64,000 nt of DNA from PALSA-1353 sp050012375 (lineage in GTDB: Bacteria > Planctomycetota > Phycisphaerae > Tepidisphaerales > Tepidisphaeraceae). Shown in pieces: positions 34,009 through 43,388 of this stretch. A model generated the notes under the pieces. That model searched no databases, had not been told where the DNA came from, and saw nothing but the letters and a program-made list of their open reading frames with translations. The stretch is taken from the NCBI GenBank assembly GCA_050012375.1, contig JBEKHH010000003.1, positions 1 through 64,000 of the forward strand, written 5' to 3'. Made by a program: the position numbers and the translations under genes. Within the stretch, counting starts at the first letter, position 1. Every line of letters starts with the position of its first letter.

Positions 34009-34905
34009 TTACAGTCCGCCGCGGAGCGGGCGGAGGAGTTTGAGCCGTCCCTCTTGAGGCCTGAGCAAGAAGCAAAACCGCTCGAGATGAAAGCCGCGGA
34101 TGGGCGCCTGCGGGTCGGGGAATCCCGCTGGGACAGGCCAATCCGGAGGAAGCAACTCGCCGGTGGAAATCGCGCGGCCCTGCCGGAGATCGCCGACGTC
34201 CTGATCGGTCAGGAGCCGAATGGAGGCCCAGGGAAGCAGGTCGCGGCCGTGGAGTTCAACAGATCGATCGGGGCCGGGATCAGTCCAGGGTCCGATGGTG
34301 GTGCGATGCAATGCGGTGAGATGCGCTCCGCAGCCGATGAGCCGGCCGAGATCGCGGGCCAGGGCGCGGACGTAATATCCGCCGCGCACCGACACTCGCA
34401 GTTGACTGGCGCGCGGGAGGTCGTGACTGAGCCAGCGGGCCTCGTGTAGATAGACTTGCGAGGGGGGCAAATTGACTGTTTCGCCGCGATGGGCTTTGAG
34501 GTAGGCGCGCTCACCGTCGATTCGTTTGGCGCTGGTGGGCGGAGGCGTTTGATCGTGCCAGCCGATGAAACTCGTCAAGGCTTCGTCGAGTTGTCGCGGG
34601 TGAAGGGCCGAAGTGTCGCCGGTGAATGTGACGCGACCTTGGGGGTCGCCGGTGTCGGTCTCAACGCCCCACCGCACGGTGGCATGGTAAATCTTGGGGA
34701 CGGCGTGCAGGTGATCGAACAGCCGCGTGGCGGGCTCCACGAGAATGAGCAGCAGACCGCTGGCGAAAGGGTCGAGCGTTCCGCCATGACAAATCTTTGG
34801 GTTCCTCTTTCCGTCCTGAAGCTGGGTGGACTTGAGGCACGCCTGCACGAGCGAAAAGCTCGTGGGTCCTTCGGGTTTGTGAAGAAGGTGAATACCGGGG
34901 CTCAT
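34009..34905 (-). CDS. truB: tRNA pseudouridine(55) synthase
   Basis: A 298-residue TruB, which makes pseudouridine 55 in the T loop of most tRNAs. The catalytic motif HGGTLDPFASGLLLILVEPAT holds the nucleophilic Asp. Other family motifs are GIHLLHKPEGPTSFSLV at the N-terminus, YHATVRWGVETDTGDPQG and RGGYYVRALARDLG. Unlike in many bacteria it is not beside infB-rbfA or ribF; its neighbours are a broken small gene and a sigma factor. Length and motifs are normal. Confidence 0.92.
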   Translation of the reverse strand: MSPGIHLLHKPEGPTSFSLVQACLKSTQLQDGKRNPKICHGGTLDPFASGLLLILVEPATRLFDHLHAVPKIYHATVRWGVETDTGDPQGRVTFTGDTSALHPRQLDEALTSFIGWHDQTPPPTSAKRIDGERAYLKAHRGETVNLPPSQVYLHEARWLSHDLPRASQLRVSVRGGYYVRALARDLGRLIGCGAHLTALHRTTIGPWTDPGPDRSVELHGRDLLPWASIRLLTDQDVGDLRQGRAISTGELLPPDWPVPAGFPDPQAPIRGFHLERFCFLLRPQEGRLKLLRPLRGGL

Positions 34906-34969
34906 CGCCCGCTAGAATACAAAGCAAAGCGGGTGGGAAGAAAGGCTATGGAACTGCCGCTGGGATATT

Positions 34970-36463
34970 TCAAGTCGGACCTGGATCTTCTGACCTCGGG
35001 TTGTCCGAGTTCGTCGTTCCTTTTCTCAATGGCATCGACGCCAGGACCAGCAACTCCGCGCAGACGAACAGCGTGATGATCAGGACGTTCATGCTCCACA
35101 TGGGCAGGCGCCGGTGGACCTCGGCAACGCTCAGAGCGCGCTGAACGGCAAGCCAGTCGTGGAAACGCCAGTTCAACATCGCCGTCGTGAATGCAAAGAG
35201 GATCAGGATGTAAATGAGAGTAAGGCGGGTGGCGGAGATGGCTGAACGACCGCGGAAGAGATACGTTGCCAGGACTGTAAGGGCCACTATCGCGAGGAGG
35301 GTGATCGCGACGGAAAGGGTGTCTCCGGCCGGCCACGCCAGGCCAATCATCCAGCCCAACGATCCGACCGTCATGCCGAGGATCATCCAGAATGGCATCT
35401 TCACTTGCGAACACGAAGGCGGCGAAGCAGATTCGAGAGCGTCGCCGCGGAGAACGCTCAATCGCCGACGCACCCAAACCGTGAGAGCAACAATTCCCAA
35501 CGTGTACAGCAGAAATGCCGCCGACAAAACCAGGTCCATCGACGAAGCGCCGAGGTGAAAGTGGTGACAGATATTCGGAGTCTCGTTGAAACCAACGATT
35601 CCGACAGCAATCACCAACGCCAGGACGATTCCAAATCGGATGATCAGACGTCTTTCGGGCAGCGTTTTCGCGCCGCGGAGGCCGGCGCGGAACCCTTGAA
35701 GTCCCGCAGCCACAGCGACAAACGGTCCAAGCAAGGTTGAGAGCGTCCCCAGCGCGCTGCCGCCCGTGGCGGCGGAGCCCTTGGCCACAGCGCCCAGAGC
35801 CATCGCCTTGGCCGTTTGCGGCACGATCGCCGGCAACGCCATTACCACCGCCAGCGCGAAAGCCGGGCTCGGCGAAGAGCGTTCGAGATTGCGTTCCAGC
35901 GTGCCGGCGACCTGCTCGCGAAGCATCTGGCGTCCCCGCGTCAATCGTTGCCGCACGGCGGTCTCGGTCGTCTCCATCGCCTCGGCCACGCTGGCGCTGG
36001 ATTGACCTTGGCGGTAATAGAGCACCATCGTTTCGCGGTATGGCTGAGGCAGTTCAGACAGAATTCGCCAGAGCAAGTCGCGCTCTTCCGAGGTCAGGGC
36101 TTCTTGCGCGGGCGAGGCAATGGCGCGCGGGACTTGTACTTCGTGGAGATGGGATAGGCGGTCCTTTTCGCGGGCCGCGCCACGCAGATGATCCAGCGCG
36201 TGCCGCCGTGCCGTCTGATAGAGCCAGGGCGCCACTTTTCCCGGCTCGCGTAAGGCCGAAAGACTTTTCCATGCGGAAATGAATGTTTCCTGGGCAAGGT
36301 CTTCACTGCGATGCAGATCACCGCAGTAGGCATAGATCATGCCGCTGACCATGCCCTGATAGCGACGCACGAGGCGCCCAAAAGCTTCCCGATCGCCGCC
36401 GCGGCTGGCGGCAACGAGCTGCGCATCGGTGAATGGTTCGTTTTCCAGGGCTGCGGCGGTCAT
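34970..36463 (-). CDS. ECF sigma factor fused to a multi-pass membrane domain
   Basis: A 497-residue protein. Residues 12-185 are a full ECF sigma factor: region 2 (FGRLVRRYQGMVSGMIYAYC, SEDLAQETFISAWKSL) and region 4 (LPQPYRETMVLYYRQGQSSA, VAEAMETTETAVRQRLTRGR). The remaining 310 residues contain about seven hydrophobic segments (PAFALAVVMALPAIVP, IIRFGIVLALVIAVGIVGF, MDLVLSAAFLLYTLGIVALT and others). Tethering a sigma factor to the membrane suggests control by release or by a membrane signal. No separate anti-sigma gene is adjacent. Such fusions are known in planctomycetes, but this one is not characterised to my knowledge. Confidence 0.87.
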   Translation of the reverse strand: MTAAALENEPFTDAQLVAASRGGDREAFGRLVRRYQGMVSGMIYAYCGDLHRSEDLAQETFISAWKSLSALREPGKVAPWLYQTARRHALDHLRGAAREKDRLSHLHEVQVPRAIASPAQEALTSEERDLLWRILSELPQPYRETMVLYYRQGQSSASVAEAMETTETAVRQRLTRGRQMLREQVAGTLERNLERSSPSPAFALAVVMALPAIVPQTAKAMALGAVAKGSAATGGSALGTLSTLLGPFVAVAAGLQGFRAGLRGAKTLPERRLIIRFGIVLALVIAVGIVGFNETPNICHHFHLGASSMDLVLSAAFLLYTLGIVALTVWVRRRLSVLRGDALESASPPSCSQVKMPFWMILGMTVGSLGWMIGLAWPAGDTLSVAITLLAIVALTVLATYLFRGRSAISATRLTLIYILILFAFTTAMLNWRFHDWLAVQRALSVAEVHRRLPMWSMNVLIITLFVCAELLVLASMPLRKGTTNSDNPRSEDPGPT

Positions 36464-36563
36464 GGCGATCCCTTCGTTGGAATACTCACAACCAGGACGC
36501 TGCCGATGCCTGACGTGTGACAGAATATCGTGCCGTGGTGGGTTCCGTTAGGGCGACCATGGT

Positions 36564-37394
36564 TCACTTTTGGCCCGCCGCTGCGCCCTTTAGGTACTCG
36601 CTACGGAAGGTGAATTCGGTGCCGCCGGTCACTTGCAACGCCTGGGTCGCTGGCGTCTTGTATTTGCTTGATCCCTTCTCGTCGCATTTGACGATCATCC
36701 CGGCGGCGAGATCGATCAGATTCGTCGTTGAGTAAACCATGTCTTCCTCCACGTTGCCGTCCTCGTGAAGAACGACGGCCACCGAATTGGAAACCTGGGC
36801 CATCTGCTTTCCATCGATCGTCTTGACCCAATCCAGGCGGCATTGGGATAACAGTTGATCCTTCGGGCCGAGCGGTAAATGCCTGACGAGCTTGGCGCTG
36901 TTGTCCCAGATATCTCCCACCGCAACGGGCTTGTCGGGGTAGAAATCCGCGTCCGGGGTGAGAAAGTTGTTGAGCATGCTGACGTCATCGCCGCTGGCGG
37001 CGCCTTGAAAATCATTGGTGAAGGATTCATCCGGATGCCGCGTCAGGGTGATCGTCTTGCCGGCAAATGGACACGATGTTTTTGTTTCCTGTCCGGCATC
37101 ATTGGCCGTGTCAAAACTTTCCGGATCGACGTAGGCCAGCGCCCGCGTGTCCGAACCGTCCTTTACGGCCTGAACGGTCAGGGTCACCTTCCATGACTGC
37201 CCGGAATCCGTATCCGTAACGGTCTGATTGCCGTTGATCGTCGAGGTGGACTTGACTTTGCAGTCATACGTAATGGCGAATGGCGCCTTCTGACCGGCGT
37301 GCAGGTTTTCGTGAAGGGTGTACTTATCATCGGCCATCGCCGATCCGCAGATCGCCACGGTGATGAACAGGCCGAGAATTGCTCGCCTTGGCAT
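36564..37394 (-). CDS. Secreted protein of unknown function
   Basis: A 276-residue exported protein with a signal peptide, MPRRAILGLFITVAICGSAM-A. The mature part is beta-rich (FAITYDCKVKSTSTINGNQT, VTLTVQAVKDGSDTRALAYV) and contains DIWDNSAKLVRHLPL and TGGTEFTFRSEYLKG, a layout seen in planctomycete proteins that start with a short DUF-like beta sandwich. No enzyme motif. The ATG at 37394 has GAGGGAG upstream. It lies upstream of and divergent from the epimerase gene. Confidence 0.75.
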   Translation of the reverse strand: MPRRAILGLFITVAICGSAMADDKYTLHENLHAGQKAPFAITYDCKVKSTSTINGNQTVTDTDSGQSWKVTLTVQAVKDGSDTRALAYVDPESFDTANDAGQETKTSCPFAGKTITLTRHPDESFTNDFQGAASGDDVSMLNNFLTPDADFYPDKPVAVGDIWDNSAKLVRHLPLGPKDQLLSQCRLDWVKTIDGKQMAQVSNSVAVVLHEDGNVEEDMVYSTTNLIDLAAGMIVKCDEKGSSKYKTPATQALQVTGGTEFTFRSEYLKGAAAGQK

Positions 37395-37591
37395 TGGGAA
37401 ATCTCCCTCGTTCATTCGTTATCAGATACGATTCACATTCTGGCGCGGCGTCGGCGCGGTCTGTCCTTGGCTGTATTCTACTCTGTCGGGGCAATCTGGC
37501 GAACTTGTCGCAGCCCACGTTTGCTTCTATGATCCGCCATGTTCGCGACGACGGCGCGGCCGTCTGTTTTTTGCAGTGCGAGTACGCCCCA

Positions 37592-38920
37592 ATGAGACTC
37601 GCGAGTCTATTCACTATTGGCTTGCTGATGTTCATTACCGAACGCCTCATGGCCGAGCAGTCCGCCCCATCGACGCAACCCACGCCCGAGGTCTGTCGTC
37701 GTTTGGCCGCTGACGTTGAATCGAATCTCCAGCGAGAAATTCTGGACAAATGGTTCCCGGCCGCGTTCGACGAGCACGGCGGATTTTTTCAGGATTACGG
37801 TGACGACTGGTCGCCCGTGGCCGGCGAATCCAAGGGCATCGTGTACGAATCCCGCTTGACCTGGACCGCGGCCGAGGCGGCGACGCGTTTCCCGGCAAAG
37901 GCGGGAATGTACCTCGGGCAGACGCGGCACGGCCTGGCGTTCCTTGCCGAGAAGATGTGGGACCACCACAACGGCGGATTTTTCTGGGCGGTTGACGATG
38001 ATGGGAATCCCGTCGGCGCGCTGGGCGCTCGAAAACAGGGCTACGGCAACGCGTTCGGCATCTTCGGGGCAGCCGTCAGCTATAAAGTCACGCACGATGC
38101 GGCCGCACTTGATTTGGCGAAGAAGGCATTTCACTGGTACGACGAACACGGGCACGATGCAAAGAACGGCGGGTATTTGGAAGTGGTTCTGGACGATCCC
38201 GCGTCGGCAGATCAGCTTGGCGATGCTGACGCCGACCCAATCGGGGCCGGCGCTCACCAGAAGTCCATGAATACCAGCATTCACGTGCTGGAAGCGCTGA
38301 CGGCGCTGTATGGGGTCTGGCCTGATCCAACCGTGCGAGCGCGGCTCCAGGAAATGTTCGAGATTGTGGGCGACAGAATTTATGCCGATCCCGGACACCT
38401 GGTTCTGTTTTTCAGCGCCGATTGGAAGCCGCGCCCAACCGAGGATTCCTATGGTCATGATGTAGAGACGGCCTATCTGCTGACCGAGGCCGCGGCCGCG
38501 CTGGGCATCCCGGATGATCCGACAACCTGGCTGAAGGCTCGGCGGCTGGTGGACCATGCGTTGCAATACGGTGTCGATCACCTGCGCGGCGGTCTTTACA
38601 ACTCAGGCGGAGTAGCCGGCGGAGACTACGCGGATCTGAGGGAATGGTGGGCGGAGGCGGAGTGGCTGAATGCGTTGCTTTTGATGCACGAGCGCTACGG
38701 GCGGGAGACTCCGCAATACTGGAATGCATTTCTACAGCAATGGAGCTGGATCAACCAATACGGAATCGACAAGGTCCACGGCGGTTGGTATCCGCGGGTC
38801 AATAACGACGGAAGTCCGGGGCCTTATGCCAAAAGCGACGCCTGGACCGACTGTTACCATCAGGCGCGGGCGATGCTCAATGTCTCGGCCAGACTCCGCA
38901 GCCTCGCCGACGCGAAATAA
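37592..38920 (+). CDS. N-acylglucosamine/cellobiose 2-epimerase family protein
   Basis: A 442-residue (alpha/alpha)6-barrel sugar epimerase preceded by an export-like leader (MRLASLFTIGLLMFI...LMA). Residues of the AGE/CE family are visible: YESRLTWTAAEAATRF (Arg and Trp region), HGLAFLAEKMWDHHNGGFFW, HQKSMNTSIHVLEALTALY, EWWAEAEWLNALLLMH and the closing GGWYPRVNNDGSP with SDAWTDCYHQARA, which carries the last catalytic His. It epimerises C2 of a sugar at a reducing end. The next gene, 62 bases on, is a GH94 cellobiose phosphorylase, which favours a cellobiose or cello-oligosaccharide substrate. The leader suggests a periplasmic place. Confidence 0.85.
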   Translation: MRLASLFTIGLLMFITERLMAEQSAPSTQPTPEVCRRLAADVESNLQREILDKWFPAAFDEHGGFFQDYGDDWSPVAGESKGIVYESRLTWTAAEAATRFPAKAGMYLGQTRHGLAFLAEKMWDHHNGGFFWAVDDDGNPVGALGARKQGYGNAFGIFGAAVSYKVTHDAAALDLAKKAFHWYDEHGHDAKNGGYLEVVLDDPASADQLGDADADPIGAGAHQKSMNTSIHVLEALTALYGVWPDPTVRARLQEMFEIVGDRIYADPGHLVLFFSADWKPRPTEDSYGHDVETAYLLTEAAAALGIPDDPTTWLKARRLVDHALQYGVDHLRGGLYNSGGVAGGDYADLREWWAEAEWLNALLLMHERYGRETPQYWNAFLQQWSWINQYGIDKVHGGWYPRVNNDGSPGPYAKSDAWTDCYHQARAMLNVSARLRSLADAK

Positions 38921-38982
38921 TCCGCCGCATCTTTCGCCGGTTCAGAGCCGACCACTGTTGCAGATCCATTTTCAGGAATGCC

Positions 38983-41442
38983 ATGAATCCTTATGGACAT
39001 TTCGACGACGAGAACCGTGAATACGTCATCACACGCCCGGACACACCGCTGCCCTGGATCAACTACCTGGGCTGCGAGGATTTCTTTGGGATCATTTCCA
39101 ATACCGCCGGCGGATACTCTTTTTATCGCGACGCAAAACTCCGGCGTCTGACGCGATATCGCTACAACAATGTGCCGCTGGACTCCAACGGCCGTTACCT
39201 TTACCTCCGCGACGGCGACGACATCTGGAGCCCGACGTGGAAGCCCATCCGCCGGGCGCTCGACCGTTACGAATGCCGCCACGGCCTTTCTTACACCCAG
39301 ATCATCGGCCAAAGGAACGGGATCGCCGTCACCACTCGCCATTTCGTGCCGCTGGGCCGGACCTGCGAGATTTGGGATGTGCGCGTGCGCAACGTTTCGG
39401 CGCATCCCAAGCGCGTGCAGCTCTGGGGCTTCATCGAATGGTGCCTCTGGGATGCCCTGGACGATGCCAGCAACTTCCAGCGCAACTATTCCACCGGCCA
39501 GGTCGAAGTCGAGCCGCAGGTCATCTACCACGTGACGGAATATCGGGAGCGGCGAAATCACTTCGCGTATTTTTCCTCGTCCGTCCCAACCATGGGGTTC
39601 GATACCTCCCGCGATGCTTTTGTCGGCGTGCATGAGGGGCTGGAGGCCCCCCGCGCCGTCGTGGCGGGCAAATGCAGCAACAGCATCGCCTACGGCTGGC
39701 AACCGGTCGGCGTGCATCAGATCGACCTGGAATTGTCACCGGGCGAGGAAAAGCGGCTGCATTTTCTGATCGGTTACGCGGAAAATCCGCAGGACCAGAA
39801 ATTCACCCCCGGGGCCGTGCGCAAAGGCCAGTCGGTCGCCAATAAAGCGCCGAGTCAGTTGGTGCTCACAGAGCTGGCGAATTCATCGGCCGTCGATGGA
39901 GCGTTTGCCCAGCTCAAGGATTACTGGGCCGATTTGCTTTCGAACTACACGGCTGAGGTTCCCGATCCGCACGTTTCGCGGATGGTCAACATCTGGAATC
40001 AGTACCAGTGCATGACCACGCTGAACCTGTCGCGGTCGGCTTCGGGGTTTGAATCGGGCATCGGGCGCGGAATGGGATATCGCGATTCCAATCAGGATTT
40101 GCTCGGGGTGGTGCATCTTCAGCCGCGGCGATCGCGGCAGCGTCTCATCGATCTCGCCGGCACGCAGCTTTCCGACGGCACGTGCTATCACCAGTATCAG
40201 CCGCTGACGAAGAAGGGGAACGCGGACATCGGCGGCGGGTTCAACGATGATCCGCTCTGGCTGCCGCTGTCGGTTTACGCCTACCTTGCGGAGACCGGCG
40301 ACAACACCATCCTCGCCGAGCGCTGCCCCTACGCCGACAAGCCCGACGCCGCTTCGACGCTCATGGACCACCTGGAGCTGTCGATGAATTACACGCTGCG
40401 CAACCGCGGCCCGCACGGCCTGCCGCTGATCGGACATGCGGATTGGAACGACTGCCTGAATCTCAATTGTTTTTCCACGACGCCGGGCGAATCGTTCCAG
40501 TGCGCCGGCGACATCGCCGGCAGCGTCGCGGAGTCGGTCATGATCGCCGGCCTGTTCTGCGCCGCCTGCGATCGGATGGCCGCCATCTATCGCCTGCTCG
40601 GCCAGGAGGCCAAGGCCGCCGACATTCTCGCCCGCAAGATGGAGATGCAAAAGGCCATCGAAGCGCACGGCTGGGACGGGCAGTGGTTCCTCCGCGCTTA
40701 TGATGCTCACGGGCAAAAAGTCGGGTCCAGGGAATCGGAAGAAGGCCGGATCTTCATCGAAAGCCAGGGCTGGTGCGTTCTCGGCGGCGTTGGTTCCAAG
40801 GACGGCAAGGCCCGCACGGCGCTGGATTCAGTCAAAAAGCATTTGGCCACGCCCAACGGCATCGTCCTCCAACAACCGGCGTATTCCACATATCACGTGG
40901 AGCTTGGCGAAGTAACCAGCTACCCGCCGGGATACAAGGAAAACGCCGGGATTTTCACGCACAACAACACGTGGATTCAGTGTGCCGAGGCGCTGCTGGG
41001 CGACGGCGCGCAGGCCATGGAATATTTCCTGTCCATCTGCCCGTCAAAAAAGGAGGAGCAGATCGAAACCTATCGCTGCGAGCCGTACGTCTACAGCCAG
41101 ATGACCGCCGGTCCGGACGCTCCGACGCCGGGCGAGGCGAAGAATTCGTGGCTCACAGGCACCGCGGCGTGGAGCTTCGTCGCGATCTCGCAGTACATTC
41201 TGGGGATCACCCCAAGCCCCGCCGGTTTGGTGGTGAACCCGTGCATTCCGCCCAGTTGGAAGGGATTTGCGATCTCCCGAAAATTCCGCGGCAAAACTTA
41301 CCACATCGACGTGCGCAATCCGCGTGGGGTGTGCAAGGGCGTTCATCGAATGGCCGTTGACGGCCAAACGATCGAGGGCAATACGATTCCCCTGCATCTC
41401 GGCGGCGAGCGGGTGAGCGTGCGGGTGGTGCTGGAAGGATGA
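38983..41442 (+). CDS. GH94 cellobiose phosphorylase
   Basis: An 819-residue glycoside hydrolase family 94 enzyme, which cleaves cellobiose with phosphate to glucose-1-phosphate and glucose. The N-terminus GHFDDENREYVITRPDTP and INYLGCEDFFGIISNTAGGY are characteristic of cellobiose phosphorylases. The barrel contains GYRDSNQDLLG and the general-acid Asp in HADWNDCLN, with QGWCVLGGV further on. The C-terminal strand domain ends in GVHRMAVDGQTIEGNTIPL. Length matches the family. No signal peptide, so it is cytoplasmic, whereas the epimerase before it has a leader. A strong hairpin terminator follows at 41451. Confidence 0.92.
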   Translation: MNPYGHFDDENREYVITRPDTPLPWINYLGCEDFFGIISNTAGGYSFYRDAKLRRLTRYRYNNVPLDSNGRYLYLRDGDDIWSPTWKPIRRALDRYECRHGLSYTQIIGQRNGIAVTTRHFVPLGRTCEIWDVRVRNVSAHPKRVQLWGFIEWCLWDALDDASNFQRNYSTGQVEVEPQVIYHVTEYRERRNHFAYFSSSVPTMGFDTSRDAFVGVHEGLEAPRAVVAGKCSNSIAYGWQPVGVHQIDLELSPGEEKRLHFLIGYAENPQDQKFTPGAVRKGQSVANKAPSQLVLTELANSSAVDGAFAQLKDYWADLLSNYTAEVPDPHVSRMVNIWNQYQCMTTLNLSRSASGFESGIGRGMGYRDSNQDLLGVVHLQPRRSRQRLIDLAGTQLSDGTCYHQYQPLTKKGNADIGGGFNDDPLWLPLSVYAYLAETGDNTILAERCPYADKPDAASTLMDHLELSMNYTLRNRGPHGLPLIGHADWNDCLNLNCFSTTPGESFQCAGDIAGSVAESVMIAGLFCAACDRMAAIYRLLGQEAKAADILARKMEMQKAIEAHGWDGQWFLRAYDAHGQKVGSRESEEGRIFIESQGWCVLGGVGSKDGKARTALDSVKKHLATPNGIVLQQPAYSTYHVELGEVTSYPPGYKENAGIFTHNNTWIQCAEALLGDGAQAMEYFLSICPSKKEEQIETYRCEPYVYSQMTAGPDAPTPGEAKNSWLTGTAAWSFVAISQYILGITPSPAGLVVNPCIPPSWKGFAISRKFRGKTYHIDVRNPRGVCKGVHRMAVDGQTIEGNTIPLHLGGERVSVRVVLEG

Positions 41443-41450
41443 CTTTGCGG

Positions 41451-41500
41451 AGCCGCACCCGTGTCGGCCCGGTCTTCACCGGGCCGACACGGGAGCGGCT
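41451..41500. terminator. Strong bidirectional hairpin
   Basis: AGCCGC-a-CCCGTGTCGGCCCGG, loop TCTTCA, then the exact complement, with CTGTTT after it on the plus strand. It separates the convergent GH94 and dehydrogenase genes. Confidence 0.8.
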
Positions 41501-41509
41501 CTGTTTGGG

Positions 41510-42514
41510 CTAAAACTCAATCATCGCCTTCATCAACCCCGAATCGGGGGCGAGCCATTTCGGAAACTCTTCGAGCAACCGATCCACCCCGGCCCGATGG
41601 GTAATCCACGGCCTTGCATCGATCTCGCCCCGCTCCATCATCCCGATGATCCGCTCAAAATCGCGCGGGCGAGAATTCCGCGTCGCCATCAGCGTCAGTT
41701 CCCGCCGGTGAAAATTCGGATCGTTGAACGTCACGTCCCCCTGAAACAACCCGACGAATACGATCCTTCCGCCATGCGCTGTTAAATCGAAACATCGGGC
41801 CATCGACTTCGGATTCCCTGTCGCGTCGATGACGCAGGTCGGCAAATCATCCGCGGCGAATTCCTTCAGGGCGGCGTCGGCGAGGGTCGTCGCCACTCCC
41901 ATTTTCTTCCGGCAAAACTCCAGCCGCGATGCGCTGATGTCCATCACCATCACCCTGCCCCCCGCCGCCGTCGCGAATGGAATCACCGACAAACCGATCG
42001 GCCCGGCTCCGATGATCAGCACCCGTTCGCCCAGGGTGATCCCCGCACGATCGGCGGCATGACAACCAATGCTCAGCGGCTCCACCAGCGCCAGCTCGTC
42101 GGGCGACAGCTTTTCCGAGCGGTGCAGCTTGGCCGTCGGCACCAGCAGCCGCTGGCGCATCCCCCCGTCCACGTGCACGCCCATCACCTTCAGATTGACG
42201 CAACAATTCGGCTTTGATGCCCGGCAAGCAATGCACCGGCCGCAATTCAAATACGGTTCAACCGCGCACCGATCGCCCGGCTTGGGACCAGCCGCCGCAT
42301 CGTTCACGCGCTCGACGACAACGCCCAGCTCATGGCCGAGAATTCGCGGGTAGGAAAAAAACGGCTGATCCCCCCGATAGGCATGCCAATCCGTCCCGCA
42401 AATGCCGACGCGATTCACCCGCACCAGCGCGTATCCCGCGGGCACATCGGCCGGCGACTCCGTTTCCGCCGCCCGAAGCTCGCCCGGCTTGTCCAGCACG
42501 ATCGTCTTCATCAT
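41510..42514 (-). CDS. Zinc-dependent medium-chain dehydrogenase
   Basis: A 334-residue MDR enzyme. Catalytic-zinc ligands lie in GICGTDWHAYRGD and GHELG, structural-zinc Cys in NCGRCIACRASKPNCC, and the NAD-binding motif is IIGAGPIGLSVIPFA. It ends the minus-strand group with the lactonase-like amidohydrolase and the aldo/keto reductase, four bases after the previous stop. In this setting it probably oxidises a sugar acid or polyol, for example in L-fucose or L-galactonate-type catabolism. The exact substrate is not readable from sequence. Two ATGs in a row are possible starts. Confidence 0.85.
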   Translation of the reverse strand: MMKTIVLDKPGELRAAETESPADVPAGYALVRVNRVGICGTDWHAYRGDQPFFSYPRILGHELGVVVERVNDAAAGPKPGDRCAVEPYLNCGRCIACRASKPNCCVNLKVMGVHVDGGMRQRLLVPTAKLHRSEKLSPDELALVEPLSIGCHAADRAGITLGERVLIIGAGPIGLSVIPFATAAGGRVMVMDISASRLEFCRKKMGVATTLADAALKEFAADDLPTCVIDATGNPKSMARCFDLTAHGGRIVFVGLFQGDVTFNDPNFHRRELTLMATRNSRPRDFERIIGMMERGEIDARPWITHRAGVDRLLEEFPKWLAPDSGLMKAMIEF

Positions 42515-42517
42515 TCG

Positions 42518-43348
42518 TCACTTCAGCCCATACGCCGTGACCGCGTTCAATCCAAGGAACTGCTCCTGCTCGGGGCCGGCTAACCCGGCGGCCCATTGCC
42601 GCTGGATTTCCCACCATCGCTTGTACCCGCAGGCCAGGAGACACACCGGCCAATCCGACGCCGCGATCAATCGGCCGGCTCCGAAGGCTTCGAGGACGAT
42701 GTCGAAATACTCCCGGAGCCCCCCTTCCGTCCAGGCCTGCCAATCCGCCTCCGTCACCATGCCGGACACCTTGCAATAGACGTTGGTCCGCCGGGAAATC
42801 TCCTTGATGTATTTCGCCCACGGCTCGAGTTCGGCCGCCTTGATGCTCGGCTTGGCAATGTGATCGAGGACGAAAACCTGCTCGGGATGGCGATCCACCA
42901 GTCGCAGCGCCGTGGGCAATTGACGGGCGAAGATCAGAATATCGTAGGCCAAACCGAATTCCTTCAGCAGCGAAAGGCCGCGATTGAAATCCTCCCGAAG
43001 CATGTATTGATCGTCGGATTCCCCTTGCAGGACATGGCGAATTCCGCGCAACTTTGGATCGGCCGCCACCGCTTCCAGGTCGCTTTTGACGCGATCCGAA
43101 ATCAGCGGGACCCACCCCACCACCCCGCGGATGAATGGGTTCTCGCTCGCCAGCCCCAGCAGGCAGTGGGTTTCCTCCAGACTCTGCCGCGCCTCGACGG
43201 ATATAACCCCGTCCACCCCGGCGGGCTGGAGCAAAGGACGCAAATCCTCCGGCAGGAAATCGCGCCGGATGGCCGACATGGATTCCTCGATCCAGCCGTA
43301 CTCGGCCGAGCTGTATTTCCAGAAATGTTGATGGGAATCGATGACCAT
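42518..43348 (-). CDS. Amidohydrolase-2 family, L-fuconolactonase-like
   Basis: A 276-residue TIM-barrel hydrolase. MVIDSHQHFWKY gives the HxH metal motif, VFVLDHIAKP the next His, CKVSGMVTEADW and ASDWPVCLLACGY the final Asp. The SHQHFW/SDWPVC pattern is that of COG3618 lactonases, which open L-fucono-, L-rhamnono- or similar sugar lactones. It lies between an aldo/keto reductase (sugar to lactone) and a dehydrogenase, so an oxidative fucose-type route is likely. The ATG at 43348 begins directly at the motif; another ATG lies nine bases upstream. Confidence 0.85.
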   Translation of the reverse strand: MVIDSHQHFWKYSSAEYGWIEESMSAIRRDFLPEDLRPLLQPAGVDGVISVEARQSLEETHCLLGLASENPFIRGVVGWVPLISDRVKSDLEAVAADPKLRGIRHVLQGESDDQYMLREDFNRGLSLLKEFGLAYDILIFARQLPTALRLVDRHPEQVFVLDHIAKPSIKAAELEPWAKYIKEISRRTNVYCKVSGMVTEADWQAWTEGGLREYFDIVLEAFGAGRLIAASDWPVCLLACGYKRWWEIQRQWAAGLAGPEQEQFLGLNAVTAYGLK

Positions 43349-43388
43349 ATCGAGCATCCGTGCAAACGCCGCCGGTTCAAGCTTGGCG

